In this document: piece by piece, positions 34,480-43,397 of the stretch
Layout of the letters: every line of letters begins with the position of its first letter
Position numbering within the stretch: the stretch's first letter is position 1
From: Lachnospiraceae bacterium
GTDB lineage: Bacteria > Bacillota > Clostridia > Lachnospirales > Lachnospiraceae
Direction of reading: 5' to 3'
Length of the DNA: 64,000 nucleotides
Assembly (NCBI GenBank): GCA_015056885.1
Contig: SVFL01000004.1
Coordinates: 35,505-99,504 of the forward strand
Notes under the pieces: generated by a model
The model's input: the letters and a program-made list of their open reading frames with translations, nothing else
Told to the model about the DNA's origin: nothing
Databases searched by the model: none
Translations under genes and position numbers: made by a program

Positions 34480-36870
34480 ATGTTTCAGGTAATTAAAAGA
34501 GATGGCACAACAACTGATTTTACATTGACCAAAATCAATGATGCCATCATGAAAGCCTTCGTTGCAACAGAGCGAAGCTACAACAATGATATCGTGGATT
34601 TGCTGGCACTGAGAGTGACGGCAGATTTTCAGGATAGGATTAAGGACGACGGTATTGCGGTAGAAGACATTCAGGACAGTGTGGAGCGTGTGCTGGGCCA
34701 GGCCGGCTACGAGGATGTGGCAAAGGCTTATATTCTGTATCGCAAGCAGCGTGAGAAGATGCGTACCATGAAGTCCACTATTTTGGATTATAAAGACGTA
34801 GTAAACAGCTATGTAAAGGTAGAGGACTGGCGTGTAAAGGAGAATTCCACCGTTACCTATTCCGTGGGTGGACTGATTCTGTCCAACTCCGGCGCAGTTA
34901 CTGCCAATTACTGGCTTTCTGAGATTTATGATGAGGAGATTGCTGAGGCACACCGCAATGCAGACATTCATATTCATGATTTGTCCATGCTTACCGGTTA
35001 TTGTGCAGGATGGTCCTTAAAGCAGCTGATTAAGGAAGGCCTGGGTGGTATCACAGGCAAGATTACCTCTGCGCCCGCAAGACATTTATCTGTACTGTGC
35101 AATCAGATGGTTAATTTTTTGGGTATTATGCAGAATGAGTGGGCCGGTGCACAGGCGTTTTCTTCCTTTGACACCTATCTGGCTCCCTTTGTAAAAGTAG
35201 ATAACTTAAGCTATGCTGAAGTAAAAAAGTGTATTGAGGCATTTATCTATGGTGTGAATACTCCCAGCCGTTGGGGTACACAGGCTCCCTTCTCCAATAT
35301 TACTTTAGACTGGACTGTGCCTAACGATTTGGCTGAGCTTCCTGCGATTGTGGGTGGCAAGGAGATGGATTTCAAATATAAGGATTGTAAGAAAGAGATG
35401 GATATGGTGAACAAAGCGTTCATCGAGACCATGATAGAGGGAGACTCTAATGGTCGAGGTTTCCAGTATCCGATTCCTACTTACTCCATCACCAGTGATT
35501 TTGACTGGTCTGATACCGAGAATAACAGACTTTTGTTTGAGATGACTGCGAAGTACGGTACACCGTATTTCTCCAACTATATCAATTCCGACATGGAGCC
35601 TTCCGATGTGCGAAGTATGTGCTGTCGTCTGCGTCTGGATTTGAGAGAACTGAGAAAGAAGACCGGCGGATTCTTCGGTTCCGGTGAGAGCACCGGAAGT
35701 GTGGGTGTTGTTACCATTAACATGCCCCGTATTGCATATTTGTCTGCTAATAAGAGCGAGTTTTATGCAAGACTGGACCGTATGCTTGACATTGCGGCAC
35801 GCAGTTTGAAAATCAAGCGTGGCGTAATTACCAAGCTGTTGGATGAGGGATTGTATCCTTATACCAAGAGATATCTGGGGACCTTTGATAATCATTTCTC
35901 CACAATCGGTCTGATTGGTATGAATGAAGTGGGACTCAATGCAAATTGGCTGAGAGCAGATATGACAGATGAGAGAACTCAGGAGTTTACCAAGGAAGTG
36001 CTCAATCATATGAGAGACCGTCTCTCTGATTATCAGGAGCAGTATGGTGATTTGTACAATCTGGAGGCAACTCCTGCAGAGAGTACCACATATCGTCTTG
36101 CAAAACATGACAGAAAGCGTTGGCCTGCCATCAAGACTGCAGGTAAGCCCGGTGATGTACCTTACTACACCAATTCCTCACATCTGCCTGTTGAGTATAC
36201 CGCAGATATTTTTGATGCGTTGGATGTACAGGATGAGTTGCAGACTTTGTATACTTCCGGAACCGTGTTCCATGCATTTTTGGGAGAGAAGCTTCCTGAC
36301 TGGAAGGCTGCTGCTGATTTGGTGAGAAAGATTGCGACAAATTACAAGTTGCCTTATTATACCATGTCTCCCACCTATTCTATCTGTAAGGAGCATGGCT
36401 ATCTGGCCGGTGAGGTAAAGCATTGTCCTCACTGTGGTGCAAGAACTGAGGTGTACAGCCGTATCACCGGCTATTACAGACCCGTTCAGAACTGGAATGA
36501 CGGTAAGCTTCAGGAGTACACCAATCGTAAGGAATATGATATTGAGAATTCTGTATTGAAGCGTCCTACCCGCAGCGTTGTGACTTTGTCCAACTTTGCG
36601 GAGGAAGTGCAGGTAAGCGTGGAAGAACCGCATAATATCCGGTATCTTTTCACCACCAAGACCTGCCCCAACTGTAAGCTTGCCAAGGAGTACCTTGAGG
36701 ATGTCAAATATGTGATGATTGACGCAGAGGAAAACATGGAACTGGCAAACCGTTATGGCGTCATGCAGGCACCTACACTGGTGGTTGTGGACGGTGATAA
36801 GCACAAAAAATATGTAAATGCATCAAATATCAAGAAGTACGTTGACCAATTGACGGAAGTTTTGGTATAA
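34480..36870 (+). CDS. nrdD: Anaerobic ribonucleoside-triphosphate reductase with fused glutaredoxin-like domain
   Basis: 796 residues from the ATG at 34480 behind GGGAGGGCAAGG; the track's extra 83 residues run through a terminator, operator and promoter. An ATP-cone (FQVIKRDGTTTDFTLTKI) opens the protein. The zinc site is near 643-655 (EVKHCPHCGA, with an upstream C), followed by the glycyl radical motif SRITGYYRPVQNW around residue 663. A further ~75 residues (about 725-796) read FTTKTCPNCKLAKEYL...QAPTLVVV, a glutaredoxin/thioredoxin-type domain with a CxxC. The class III enzyme makes deoxynucleotides without oxygen. No nrdG activase is adjacent. Confidence 0.93.
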   Translation: MFQVIKRDGTTTDFTLTKINDAIMKAFVATERSYNNDIVDLLALRVTADFQDRIKDDGIAVEDIQDSVERVLGQAGYEDVAKAYILYRKQREKMRTMKSTILDYKDVVNSYVKVEDWRVKENSTVTYSVGGLILSNSGAVTANYWLSEIYDEEIAEAHRNADIHIHDLSMLTGYCAGWSLKQLIKEGLGGITGKITSAPARHLSVLCNQMVNFLGIMQNEWAGAQAFSSFDTYLAPFVKVDNLSYAEVKKCIEAFIYGVNTPSRWGTQAPFSNITLDWTVPNDLAELPAIVGGKEMDFKYKDCKKEMDMVNKAFIETMIEGDSNGRGFQYPIPTYSITSDFDWSDTENNRLLFEMTAKYGTPYFSNYINSDMEPSDVRSMCCRLRLDLRELRKKTGGFFGSGESTGSVGVVTINMPRIAYLSANKSEFYARLDRMLDIAARSLKIKRGVITKLLDEGLYPYTKRYLGTFDNHFSTIGLIGMNEVGLNANWLRADMTDERTQEFTKEVLNHMRDRLSDYQEQYGDLYNLEATPAESTTYRLAKHDRKRWPAIKTAGKPGDVPYYTNSSHLPVEYTADIFDALDVQDELQTLYTSGTVFHAFLGEKLPDWKAAADLVRKIATNYKLPYYTMSPTYSICKEHGYLAGEVKHCPHCGARTEVYSRITGYYRPVQNWNDGKLQEYTNRKEYDIENSVLKRPTRSVVTLSNFAEEVQVSVEEPHNIRYLFTTKTCPNCKLAKEYLEDVKYVMIDAEENMELANRYGVMQAPTLVVVDGDKHKKYVNASNIKKYVDQLTEVLV

Positions 36871-36890
36871 TCAATTATATTAAGAAATGA

Positions 36891-36921
36891 AAAGGCGTTG
36901 TTGATTGTAGCAGCGCCTTTG
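36891..36921 (+). terminator. Terminator after nrdD
   Basis: AAAGGCGTTG and CAGCGCCTTT form a stem followed by GTTG; a moderate terminator between nrdD and pyrF. Confidence 0.6.
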
Positions 36922-36983
36922 TTGCGAGGAAATATAGACATCCGAAACGTTTGATGTCAGAACAAATAGAAAAGGAGATACCT

Positions 36984-37916
36984 ATGATTAACAAACTGAT
37001 TACCAAGATTCAGGAAACCAATGCTCCCATCGTAGTAGGCCTGGACCCCATGATGAAATTTGTGCCTGAGCACATTCAGAAGGCTGCTTTTGCAGAGTAC
37101 GGTGAGACCTTAGAGGGTGCTGCAGAGGCTATCTGGCAGTATAACAAGGGCATTGTGGATGCGGTTTATGATTTGATTCCCGCTGTAAAGCCCCAGATTG
37201 CAATGTACGAGCAGTTCGGCATTCCCGGACTGGTTGCATTCAAAAAGACCGTAGATTACTGTAAGGAGAAGGGTCTGGTAGTAATCGGCGACATCAAGCG
37301 TGGTGATATCGGTTCCACCTCCGAGGCTTATGCAGTGGGCCATTTGGGCAAGGTGACCGTGGGCAGCAAGAGCTACTATGGCTTTGATGAGGATTTTGTA
37401 ACGGTTAATCCTTACCTTGGATCTGACGGTATCAATCCCTTTATCAAGGTATGTAAGGAAGAGAACAAGGGTATTATCGTTCTGGTTAAGACCTCCAATC
37501 CTTCCAGCGGAGAGTTCCAGGATCGTCTTATTGATGGCAGACCTCTCTATGAGTGGATGGGTGAGAGAGTTGCGCAATGGGGCGCAGACTGCATGCCTGA
37601 GACCGGCAAGTACAGCAATGTAGGTGCCGTTGTAGGCGCAACCTACCCTGAGCAGGGCAAAATCTTAAGAAAACTCATGCCTAACACCTTTATCCTGGTG
37701 CCCGGTTACGGCGCACAGGGCGGCAAGGGCGCAGATTTGGTACACTTCTTCAACGAGGATGGACTGGGCGCTATCATCAACTCTTCCAGAGGAATCATTG
37801 CAGCTTACCAGCAAGAGAAGTATGCGAAGTTTGGCAGCGAGGGCTATGCAGACGCATCCCGTGCAGCAGTGGAGGATATGATTCAGGATATCGCACAGGC
37901 GTTGGAGAATCGGTAA
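36984..37916 (+). CDS. pyrF: Orotidine 5'-phosphate decarboxylase, type 2
   Basis: 310 residues from the ATG at 36984 behind AAAGGAGAT; the track start at 36951 is unlikely. The type 2 (bacterial long-form) family is shown by IVVGLDPMMKFVPEH at the N-terminus, IGDIKRGDIGST with the catalytic D-K-D charged residues, and VPGYGAQGG with NSSRGIIAAY at the phosphate site. Last step of UMP synthesis. Monocistronic here, flanked by terminators. Confidence 0.95.
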   Translation: MINKLITKIQETNAPIVVGLDPMMKFVPEHIQKAAFAEYGETLEGAAEAIWQYNKGIVDAVYDLIPAVKPQIAMYEQFGIPGLVAFKKTVDYCKEKGLVVIGDIKRGDIGSTSEAYAVGHLGKVTVGSKSYYGFDEDFVTVNPYLGSDGINPFIKVCKEENKGIIVLVKTSNPSSGEFQDRLIDGRPLYEWMGERVAQWGADCMPETGKYSNVGAVVGATYPEQGKILRKLMPNTFILVPGYGAQGGKGADLVHFFNEDGLGAIINSSRGIIAAYQQEKYAKFGSEGYADASRAAVEDMIQDIAQALENR

Positions 37917-37934
37917 GAATAATGAAAACAGGTT

Positions 37935-37968
37935 CCGCACTCTTGGATTTCAAGAGTGCGGATTTTTT
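37935..37968 (+). terminator. Terminator after pyrF
   Basis: CCGCACTCTTG and CAAGAGTGCGG form a perfect 11-bp stem with a short loop and then ATTTTTTG. Confidence 0.9.
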
Positions 37969-38063
37969 GAAAATGTCATATTTCCTGTTTTTTTTATAAC
38001 AAAAGTATGGTATGATTGTCCATAGGGGAATGTTCAATATAGGTTGATATGTGGAGAGAAGAT

Positions 38064-39740
38064 ATGCGGAAAATAAATTTTTTACGGAAAAAAATATATT
38101 TTTTGTGTGCAGTATTAGCCCTTTTATTGATATGTGTGAATGTTACGAGTGTTCAGGCTGCATCAGAGGCCGAGAAGGGTCGTATCCTCTTCATCAGTTC
38201 CTATTCTTATGGCTGGGATACCGTCCAGATTCAGATTGAGGGTATTAAGGCCGGTGTGAATGGCCAGGCGGTTTTGGACTATGAGTTCATGGATACCAAG
38301 AGAGTAAATGATGAGACATCTGCTCAGCAGTTTTATGAAGGATTGAAGTACCGAATGTCCAAGGTGGACCCCTATGATGTGGTAATTTTGGGTGATGATG
38401 CAGCGCTTTTGTTTGCAGTGGAGCATCAGGAGGATTTGTTTGCCGGGATTCCGTTGGTGTTTGAAGGTGTCAATGATATTGATCTTGCGTTGGAGCTTTC
38501 CAAAGACCCTATGATTACCGGTGTGGTTGAGAAGTTGTCTGTGGAGAAAAACATTGAATTTGGGCGGGTTTTGTATCCCAATGCCACCAGAGTGGTGGCC
38601 ATTCTGGATAGCAGTATTACCGGCCAGGCGGAGCGAAAGTCTTTTTACAGTCATGCAGCCAAGTACCCGGATTTGATTTTTGATGAGATTGATACGTCCT
38701 CACTGACTACGGATGAACTAAAGCAGGCTATCAGTCAGGTGGGAGAGGATTCTATTCTGATTTACATAGTTATGACAGAGGATGCCAGTGGTAAGCAGTA
38801 CACCAATGAGGAGTCTGTCAAGTTGATCGCTGAACATGCCAATGTTCCCGCCATGCGTATGGTAGAGGGTGGTATCGGTCAGGGGCTTTTAGGCGGTAAT
38901 GTGGTGTCCATGCATCTTTCCGGTGAGATTGCGGCGAATCTGGCAATGGAGATTATTAACGGCAGGCCTGCAAGTGAATTAGCGGTTATTGCAGAGAGTC
39001 CCAATGTATATTGTGTGGATGAGCTGGTCATGAAGAAGTTTGGGCTCAGTATGGATTTGGTGCCTGAAGGGGCTGAGATTGTGAATCATCAGCCGGACTT
39101 TTGGGAGCGTAATAAAGAGGCTCTGATTCCCGGAGGAGCGTTTGTAACATTTTTGCTTGTTATCATCAGTTGGGTGGTTTATGATAATTTCCGTCGTAGA
39201 AAACTGATGATTGAACTGGCAGAGGCCCATGAGATTATGGAATCCGCAGCAATGCATGATTTCCTGACCGGTATTCCGAATCGCAGTAAATTCATGACGG
39301 ATTTAAATGAGTTGATTGAAGAGCAGATACCTTGCACATTGATGATGTTGGATATTGATGGATTTAAGCAGATTAATGATACATATGGACATGCTGCAGG
39401 AGATGAAGCACTTCAACAGCTGGCAGACAGACTGAAGTCTGTGAAGTCGCCTATCCTACAGCCATATCGTTACGCAGGTGATGAATTTATTGTTTTGATA
39501 AGAAGTGCACAGCCACAGATTCTGGAAAAGTCGGCGGTGCAGTGCCATCAATTGTTTGATAAGCCTTTTAAACTGGCAGGGAAATCTAATCCGGTTAGTG
39601 GAAGTATTGGATTGGCAAGCTATCCTTCCGATGCAGATGATGCGGAGAAACTGATTGCCTGTGCAGATGAGGCAATGTATCAGGTAAAGAAGAGTGGCAA
39701 GAATAATTACGGATTTTATAAGGATTCTAAGGACGAGTAA
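38064..39740 (+). CDS. Membrane diguanylate cyclase with periplasmic binding-protein-like sensor
   Basis: 558 residues from the ATG at 38064 behind GGAGAGAAG. Residues 1-32 form a signal sequence or membrane anchor. The extracytoplasmic region (about 40-335) has the ILFISSYSYGWDT, DVVILGDDAAL and IPLVFEGVND motifs of the ABC substrate-binding protein fold used in sensor proteins (PF04392-like). A membrane helix lies near 355-375, followed by a short coiled coil. The GGDEF domain (about 395-550) has AGDEF at residues 471-475 and LDIDGFKQINDTYGH, so the cyclase site looks active. No EAL domain. A ligand-responsive c-di-GMP synthase is the likely role. Confidence 0.85.
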   Translation: MRKINFLRKKIYFLCAVLALLLICVNVTSVQAASEAEKGRILFISSYSYGWDTVQIQIEGIKAGVNGQAVLDYEFMDTKRVNDETSAQQFYEGLKYRMSKVDPYDVVILGDDAALLFAVEHQEDLFAGIPLVFEGVNDIDLALELSKDPMITGVVEKLSVEKNIEFGRVLYPNATRVVAILDSSITGQAERKSFYSHAAKYPDLIFDEIDTSSLTTDELKQAISQVGEDSILIYIVMTEDASGKQYTNEESVKLIAEHANVPAMRMVEGGIGQGLLGGNVVSMHLSGEIAANLAMEIINGRPASELAVIAESPNVYCVDELVMKKFGLSMDLVPEGAEIVNHQPDFWERNKEALIPGGAFVTFLLVIISWVVYDNFRRRKLMIELAEAHEIMESAAMHDFLTGIPNRSKFMTDLNELIEEQIPCTLMMLDIDGFKQINDTYGHAAGDEALQQLADRLKSVKSPILQPYRYAGDEFIVLIRSAQPQILEKSAVQCHQLFDKPFKLAGKSNPVSGSIGLASYPSDADDAEKLIACADEAMYQVKKSGKNNYGFYKDSKDE

Positions 39741-39773
39741 TTGTATGAAGATTGTGTATTAAAGTGTCAAAGT

Positions 39774-39809
39774 AGGAATAATCCGGCAGAGTGCTGTCGG
39801 GTTATTCCT
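39774..39809. terminator. Long hairpin after the GGDEF gene
   Basis: AGGAATAATCCGGCAG pairs fully with CTGTCGGGTTATTCCT (two G-U pairs) around AGTG. Only a weak T-run follows, so termination is likely but not certain. Confidence 0.65.
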
Positions 39810-39889
39810 ATATGTAGTAAATATAGTGCATAACTTTTTCAGATATTAAAAACAATCTATGGACATTTGAGAAATTATTTGATAGAATA

Positions 39890-40050
39890 GCATCAAATAT
39901 GTGGAAAGGAGAATCTGGATAATCAATGGACGACGGGGACGGGAATTATACAAATGAGCCTCTGATATATAACTTGTTGGAATGATAGGGCATAGTCTGT
40001 ACTTGGATGAGTATGAGTAGGCCTTGTTTTTTTGTATCTTTTTATTGTTT
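39890..40050 (+). other. Possible structured leader upstream of the CorC/HlyC gene
   Basis: A ~130-nt segment contains GGACGACGGGGACGGG, AGGGCATAGTC and a downstream CTTGTTTTTTTGT tract, followed by the AGGAGG site at 40066. The G-rich conserved-looking tracts ahead of a metal-related membrane protein suggest a riboswitch-like leader with an attenuator, but I cannot match it by eye to a named class. The rest of 39810-39890 shows nothing. Confidence 0.35.
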
Positions 40051-40077
40051 TGTATAAGTTATATTAGGAGGAAAAAA

Positions 40078-41397
40078 TTGGAAAATTCAATTATATTAAT
40101 GATTTTGTTACAGGTAATTTTGATTATGTTAAATGCCGTGTTTGCGTGCGCGGAAATCGCGGTGATTTCCATGAACGATACCAAGCTTGCAAGGATGGCT
40201 TCAGAAGGAGATAAGCGTGCGATTCGTCTGGCACGTCTGACCAGTCAGCCGGCGAGATTTCTGGCAACGATTCAGGTGGCAATCACTCTGTCCGGATTCA
40301 TGGGCAGTGCGTTTGCTGCAGAGAACTTTTCCGGTGTGCTGGTGGATTGGGCGGTCGGAATGGGTGTGACTGTTCCGGTCAACGTGCTGGATTCCATAGC
40401 AGTCGTGTTGATTACAGTGATTTTGTCTTATTTTACACTGGTATTTGGCGAGCTTGTGCCCAAGCAGGTTGCTATGCGTAAGGCAGAGCCTCTGGCGCTG
40501 GGGCTGAGTTCACTGATTAGTACCATAGCGACTGTTTTTGCGCCTTTGGTAGGCTTGCTTACCGTTTCTACGAATGTAATATTGCGTTTGTTCCATATCG
40601 ATCCCAATCAGGAGGAAGAGAGCGTCAGCGAAGAAGAAATCCGTATGATGGTGGATGTGGGAAGCGAAAAGGGTACCATCGACCATGAGGAGAAGGAATT
40701 CATCCAGAATGTGTTTGAATTTAATGACCTTTCTGCAGGTGAGGTTATCACACATAGAACAGATGTTGTTATGTTGGATATCAATGATTCAATGGACGAG
40801 TGGAAGGAGATTATTTTTAACAGCAGACATACACGATATCCGGTGTGTGATGGTACGGCGGATAAGGTAATCGGCATTTTAAATGCGAAGGAGTATTTTC
40901 GCATGGAACAGAATGATGACCGGGAAGCTGTTATGGAGAACGCAGTGCGGGAGCCTTATTTTGTTCCGGAGACTGTGAAGGCTGATGTGGTGTTTAAAAA
41001 TATGAGAAAAAAGCATCATGCAATGGCTATTGTTTTAGATGAGTACGGCGGAATGAGCGGACTGGTTACACTTAATGATCTTGTGGAGTTGCTGGTAGGT
41101 GATTTGAACGACGAAATCTCTGATTCAGAGGAGGAACCTATCCGTAAGATGGATGATAATACATGGGAAATAGCGGGTACTGCAGATTTAGAAGAAGTGT
41201 CCGAGGCTCTGGGTGTGAATTTGGAGGATGACGAGGTAGATACCTTTAACGGATTTGTTCTGAACGAATTGGGTACCATCCCAAATGATGGTGAGGTTGT
41301 GGATTTGCAGGTCAGCGGTTTACATATAAAGGCAGCTAAGATTATCAATCATCAGGTGGAAAAGGCACAGGTACATGTAGTGGCCGTGGAAGCGTAG
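40078..41397 (+). CDS. CNNM/CorC-HlyC family membrane protein, TTG start
   Basis: 439 residues if translation starts at TTG 40078, 6 nt after AGGAGG; the track start at 40024 has no ribosome site and reads through a T-rich tract. An N-terminal DUF21 (CNNM) transmembrane domain with four helices (about 1-190) has ARFLATIQVAITLSGFMGSAFAAENF and GELVPKQVAM. Two CBS domains follow (HRTDVVMLDI, VLDEYGGMSGLVTLNDLVE) and a C-terminal CorC_HlyC transporter-associated domain. Annotated elsewhere as hemolysin; probable role is Mg2+ or Co2+ handling or efflux. Confidence 0.88.
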   Translation: MENSIILMILLQVILIMLNAVFACAEIAVISMNDTKLARMASEGDKRAIRLARLTSQPARFLATIQVAITLSGFMGSAFAAENFSGVLVDWAVGMGVTVPVNVLDSIAVVLITVILSYFTLVFGELVPKQVAMRKAEPLALGLSSLISTIATVFAPLVGLLTVSTNVILRLFHIDPNQEEESVSEEEIRMMVDVGSEKGTIDHEEKEFIQNVFEFNDLSAGEVITHRTDVVMLDINDSMDEWKEIIFNSRHTRYPVCDGTADKVIGILNAKEYFRMEQNDDREAVMENAVREPYFVPETVKADVVFKNMRKKHHAMAIVLDEYGGMSGLVTLNDLVELLVGDLNDEISDSEEEPIRKMDDNTWEIAGTADLEEVSEALGVNLEDDEVDTFNGFVLNELGTIPNDGEVVDLQVSGLHIKAAKIINHQVEKAQVHVVAVEA

Positions 41398-41471
41398 GAA
41401 GGTTGACTACAGCGGTATTATGCATACGAGAAAGTAAATTATTAAACTAAGGATAAAGGGGGATTAATTAA

Positions 41472-42470
41472 ATGGGAAGACATGGTGGAGGTTCCAGAAG
41501 TGGTGGTAGTAGTGGTGGTTCCAGAGGTGGTGGAGGTTCCAGAGGAGGCGGCTCCAGTTCGAGAGTATCTTCAACACCCTTTAGAGGATGCTACAATCGC
41601 TCATATTATGACAGACACGGACGATATCACAGTTACTATACAAGTGACAGAAATTTTGGCAGTCGTAGCGGCTGGAATGTAGGCACAATATTTTCGCTGG
41701 TATTTATCACATTTCATATGTTGATTATGATGGGTGCATTTGGGGTAACAGCATTTAGTTTTGGCGGCAAAGTGCATGGTGACATCAATCGTATTAAAAT
41801 TGTGGACAATGCGGATGTGCTCACGGCTTCGGAGGAGCGTCAGACAATCAGTTTGCTTAATGAAGTATACGAAGTTTCAGGTATGCCTGTTACGGTTTAT
41901 ACGGATTCTTTTGAGTGGAAGCAACATTATAGCAATCTTGAGGTTTATTCAGAAGAATTATATTATCAAATGAGTTATGATGAAGATGCTATGATTATTT
42001 TGTTTACCACAGACAAAGATTCTGATTTTTATGATTGGGAGTATGACATGTACTGTGGAGATGATACGACGAAGTGTCTGTCCGATGCTGCATTTGATAA
42101 ATTGTTGAGTAATTTTCAAAAGGGAATGGCCAGCCAGAGTCTGTGTGAGGCGTTGGATTACTCCTGGAATTCGGTTATGGATGATTTGGCGAAGACGACT
42201 GTCCGATGGGTACAGCTTCCTATATTGCTCTTTCTTGCAGGTATTTACGGTGTATTTTATGTGTCAATTCTTGGTGGTACGAAAAAACAAAGTGACGCAT
42301 ACAAATATTTTCAGGAAAATCCCCACATGTATGAGCATGAACCTATGACTATGTACAGTGAGTGTCCTAATTGTAGGGCGGCAAATACTTCTCAAAGTGA
42401 GACCTGCCCGTATTGCGGAACCCTTTTAAAAATAAGCGACGGTGGTGTACAGTTTGTACGACCTGAGTAA
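41472..42470 (+). CDS. Gly/Ser-rich membrane protein with TPM-like domain and zinc ribbon
   Basis: 332 residues, ATG behind AAGGGGG. The first ~40 residues are low-complexity GGSRSGGSSGGSRGGGG. A helix lies near 75-98, then a TPM/YgcG-like domain (about 105-245: IKIVDNADVLTASEERQTISLLNEV and EDAMIILFTTDKDS). A second helix is near 258-280. The C-terminus has a zinc ribbon ECPNCRAANTSQSETCPYCG. The family is known but its biochemical role is not settled. Followed by a terminator. Confidence 0.7.
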   Translation: MGRHGGGSRSGGSSGGSRGGGGSRGGGSSSRVSSTPFRGCYNRSYYDRHGRYHSYYTSDRNFGSRSGWNVGTIFSLVFITFHMLIMMGAFGVTAFSFGGKVHGDINRIKIVDNADVLTASEERQTISLLNEVYEVSGMPVTVYTDSFEWKQHYSNLEVYSEELYYQMSYDEDAMIILFTTDKDSDFYDWEYDMYCGDDTTKCLSDAAFDKLLSNFQKGMASQSLCEALDYSWNSVMDDLAKTTVRWVQLPILLFLAGIYGVFYVSILGGTKKQSDAYKYFQENPHMYEHEPMTMYSECPNCRAANTSQSETCPYCGTLLKISDGGVQFVRPE

Positions 42471-42490
42471 AATATAGAACATGTTTATTA

Positions 42491-42523
42491 ACGGGAACAG
42501 TGATGGCGCTGTTCTCGTTTTTG
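42491..42523 (+). terminator. Rho-independent terminator
   Basis: ACGGGAACAG and CTGTTCTCGT form a 10-bp stem (one G-U) followed by TTTTT, closing the TPM-like gene. Confidence 0.85.
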
Positions 42524-42579
42524 GTTCTTAATAAGGTCATAAAAACTAAGAAATGGAGCCTGTGCCGGGAGGGATGTGT

Positions 42580-43393
42580 ATGGAGTTTAGATACCTTGAA
42601 GAAGAGTATGTGGAAGAGAAGAAACCACTGATTGGCAAGAGGGGAAAACGTATTATTTGGGTGGCAGTGTCGGCTTTAATTGTGGTGGGAATTGTCAGAT
42701 TTGCTCTGATGTTTGGCAGTCAGATTATTGCGGCATCAAGTGTAAAAACCTTGGAGAAGGATTTTTATAGTATGGAGGACGGAACAGTTCTCTTTGGCAG
42801 AAATTTTGATTACAACGGTCGTAAAGCTATGGTAGTGACAACGGAGCCAAAAAACGGATATAAATCCATTTCTACCTGCAATATTGAGTTTTTGGGAATG
42901 CGTAACTCATGGGAGCCGGATGATTTTACGAACAAGATGATGGCGATATCTTCTGTATATGTACCTGTGGATGGTATGAATGAAAAGGGCGTATGTGTGG
43001 CAGTGCTTTCGGTGTCTGCGGGTTCTGCTACGGACCAGAACACAGACAAGCCGGATCTTACTACAACAACGGCTGTGAGATTAATACTGGATAAGGCGGC
43101 AAGCGTAGATGAAGCAGTTGGTCTTTTGGAGCAATAATCAGACACCGGGACCGTATTATGGACAGGGGCTTAATGGCCCCTGCCCAAGATATGCCAAGCT
43201 GATGGAAGGTTATCAGGCATACAATGGCAAGATAACAGAGGAGGAGATGTTGAACGTCATGGCAAGTGCAAGCCAGAAGTACTTCCATCACAACAATACA
43301 CAGTGGACGGTAGTCTTTAATACAAAGGAGAAGACTGCAACATACTGTTATTTTGAGGATTTTGAGACGAAGTATTATTTTGACCTTGAGTGA
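42580..43393 (+). pseudogene. Decayed linear-amide C-N hydrolase (choloylglycine hydrolase-like)
   Basis: The start at 42580 behind GGGAGGG gives a membrane helix (IIWVAVSALIVVGIVRF), then the family motif DGTVLFGRNFDY and an Ntn-type N-terminal half ending at a TAA (43135-43137). The C-terminal part resumes in another frame (PRYAKLMEGYQ, TQWTVVFN, KTATYCYFEDF). The middle ~60 residues of the family are missing, and no nucleophilic Cys stands about 15 residues before GRNFD, where it should be. An internal deletion with frame change makes this a pseudogene. The track calls it two ORFs (42553-43137, 43109-43393). Confidence 0.75.
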
Positions 43394-43397
43394 CTTG

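Noticed and set aside
43109-43393. Separate 94-residue gene
   Set aside because: It is the out-of-frame C-terminal part of the decayed amidase; its ATG lies inside the upstream reading frame without a ribosome site.
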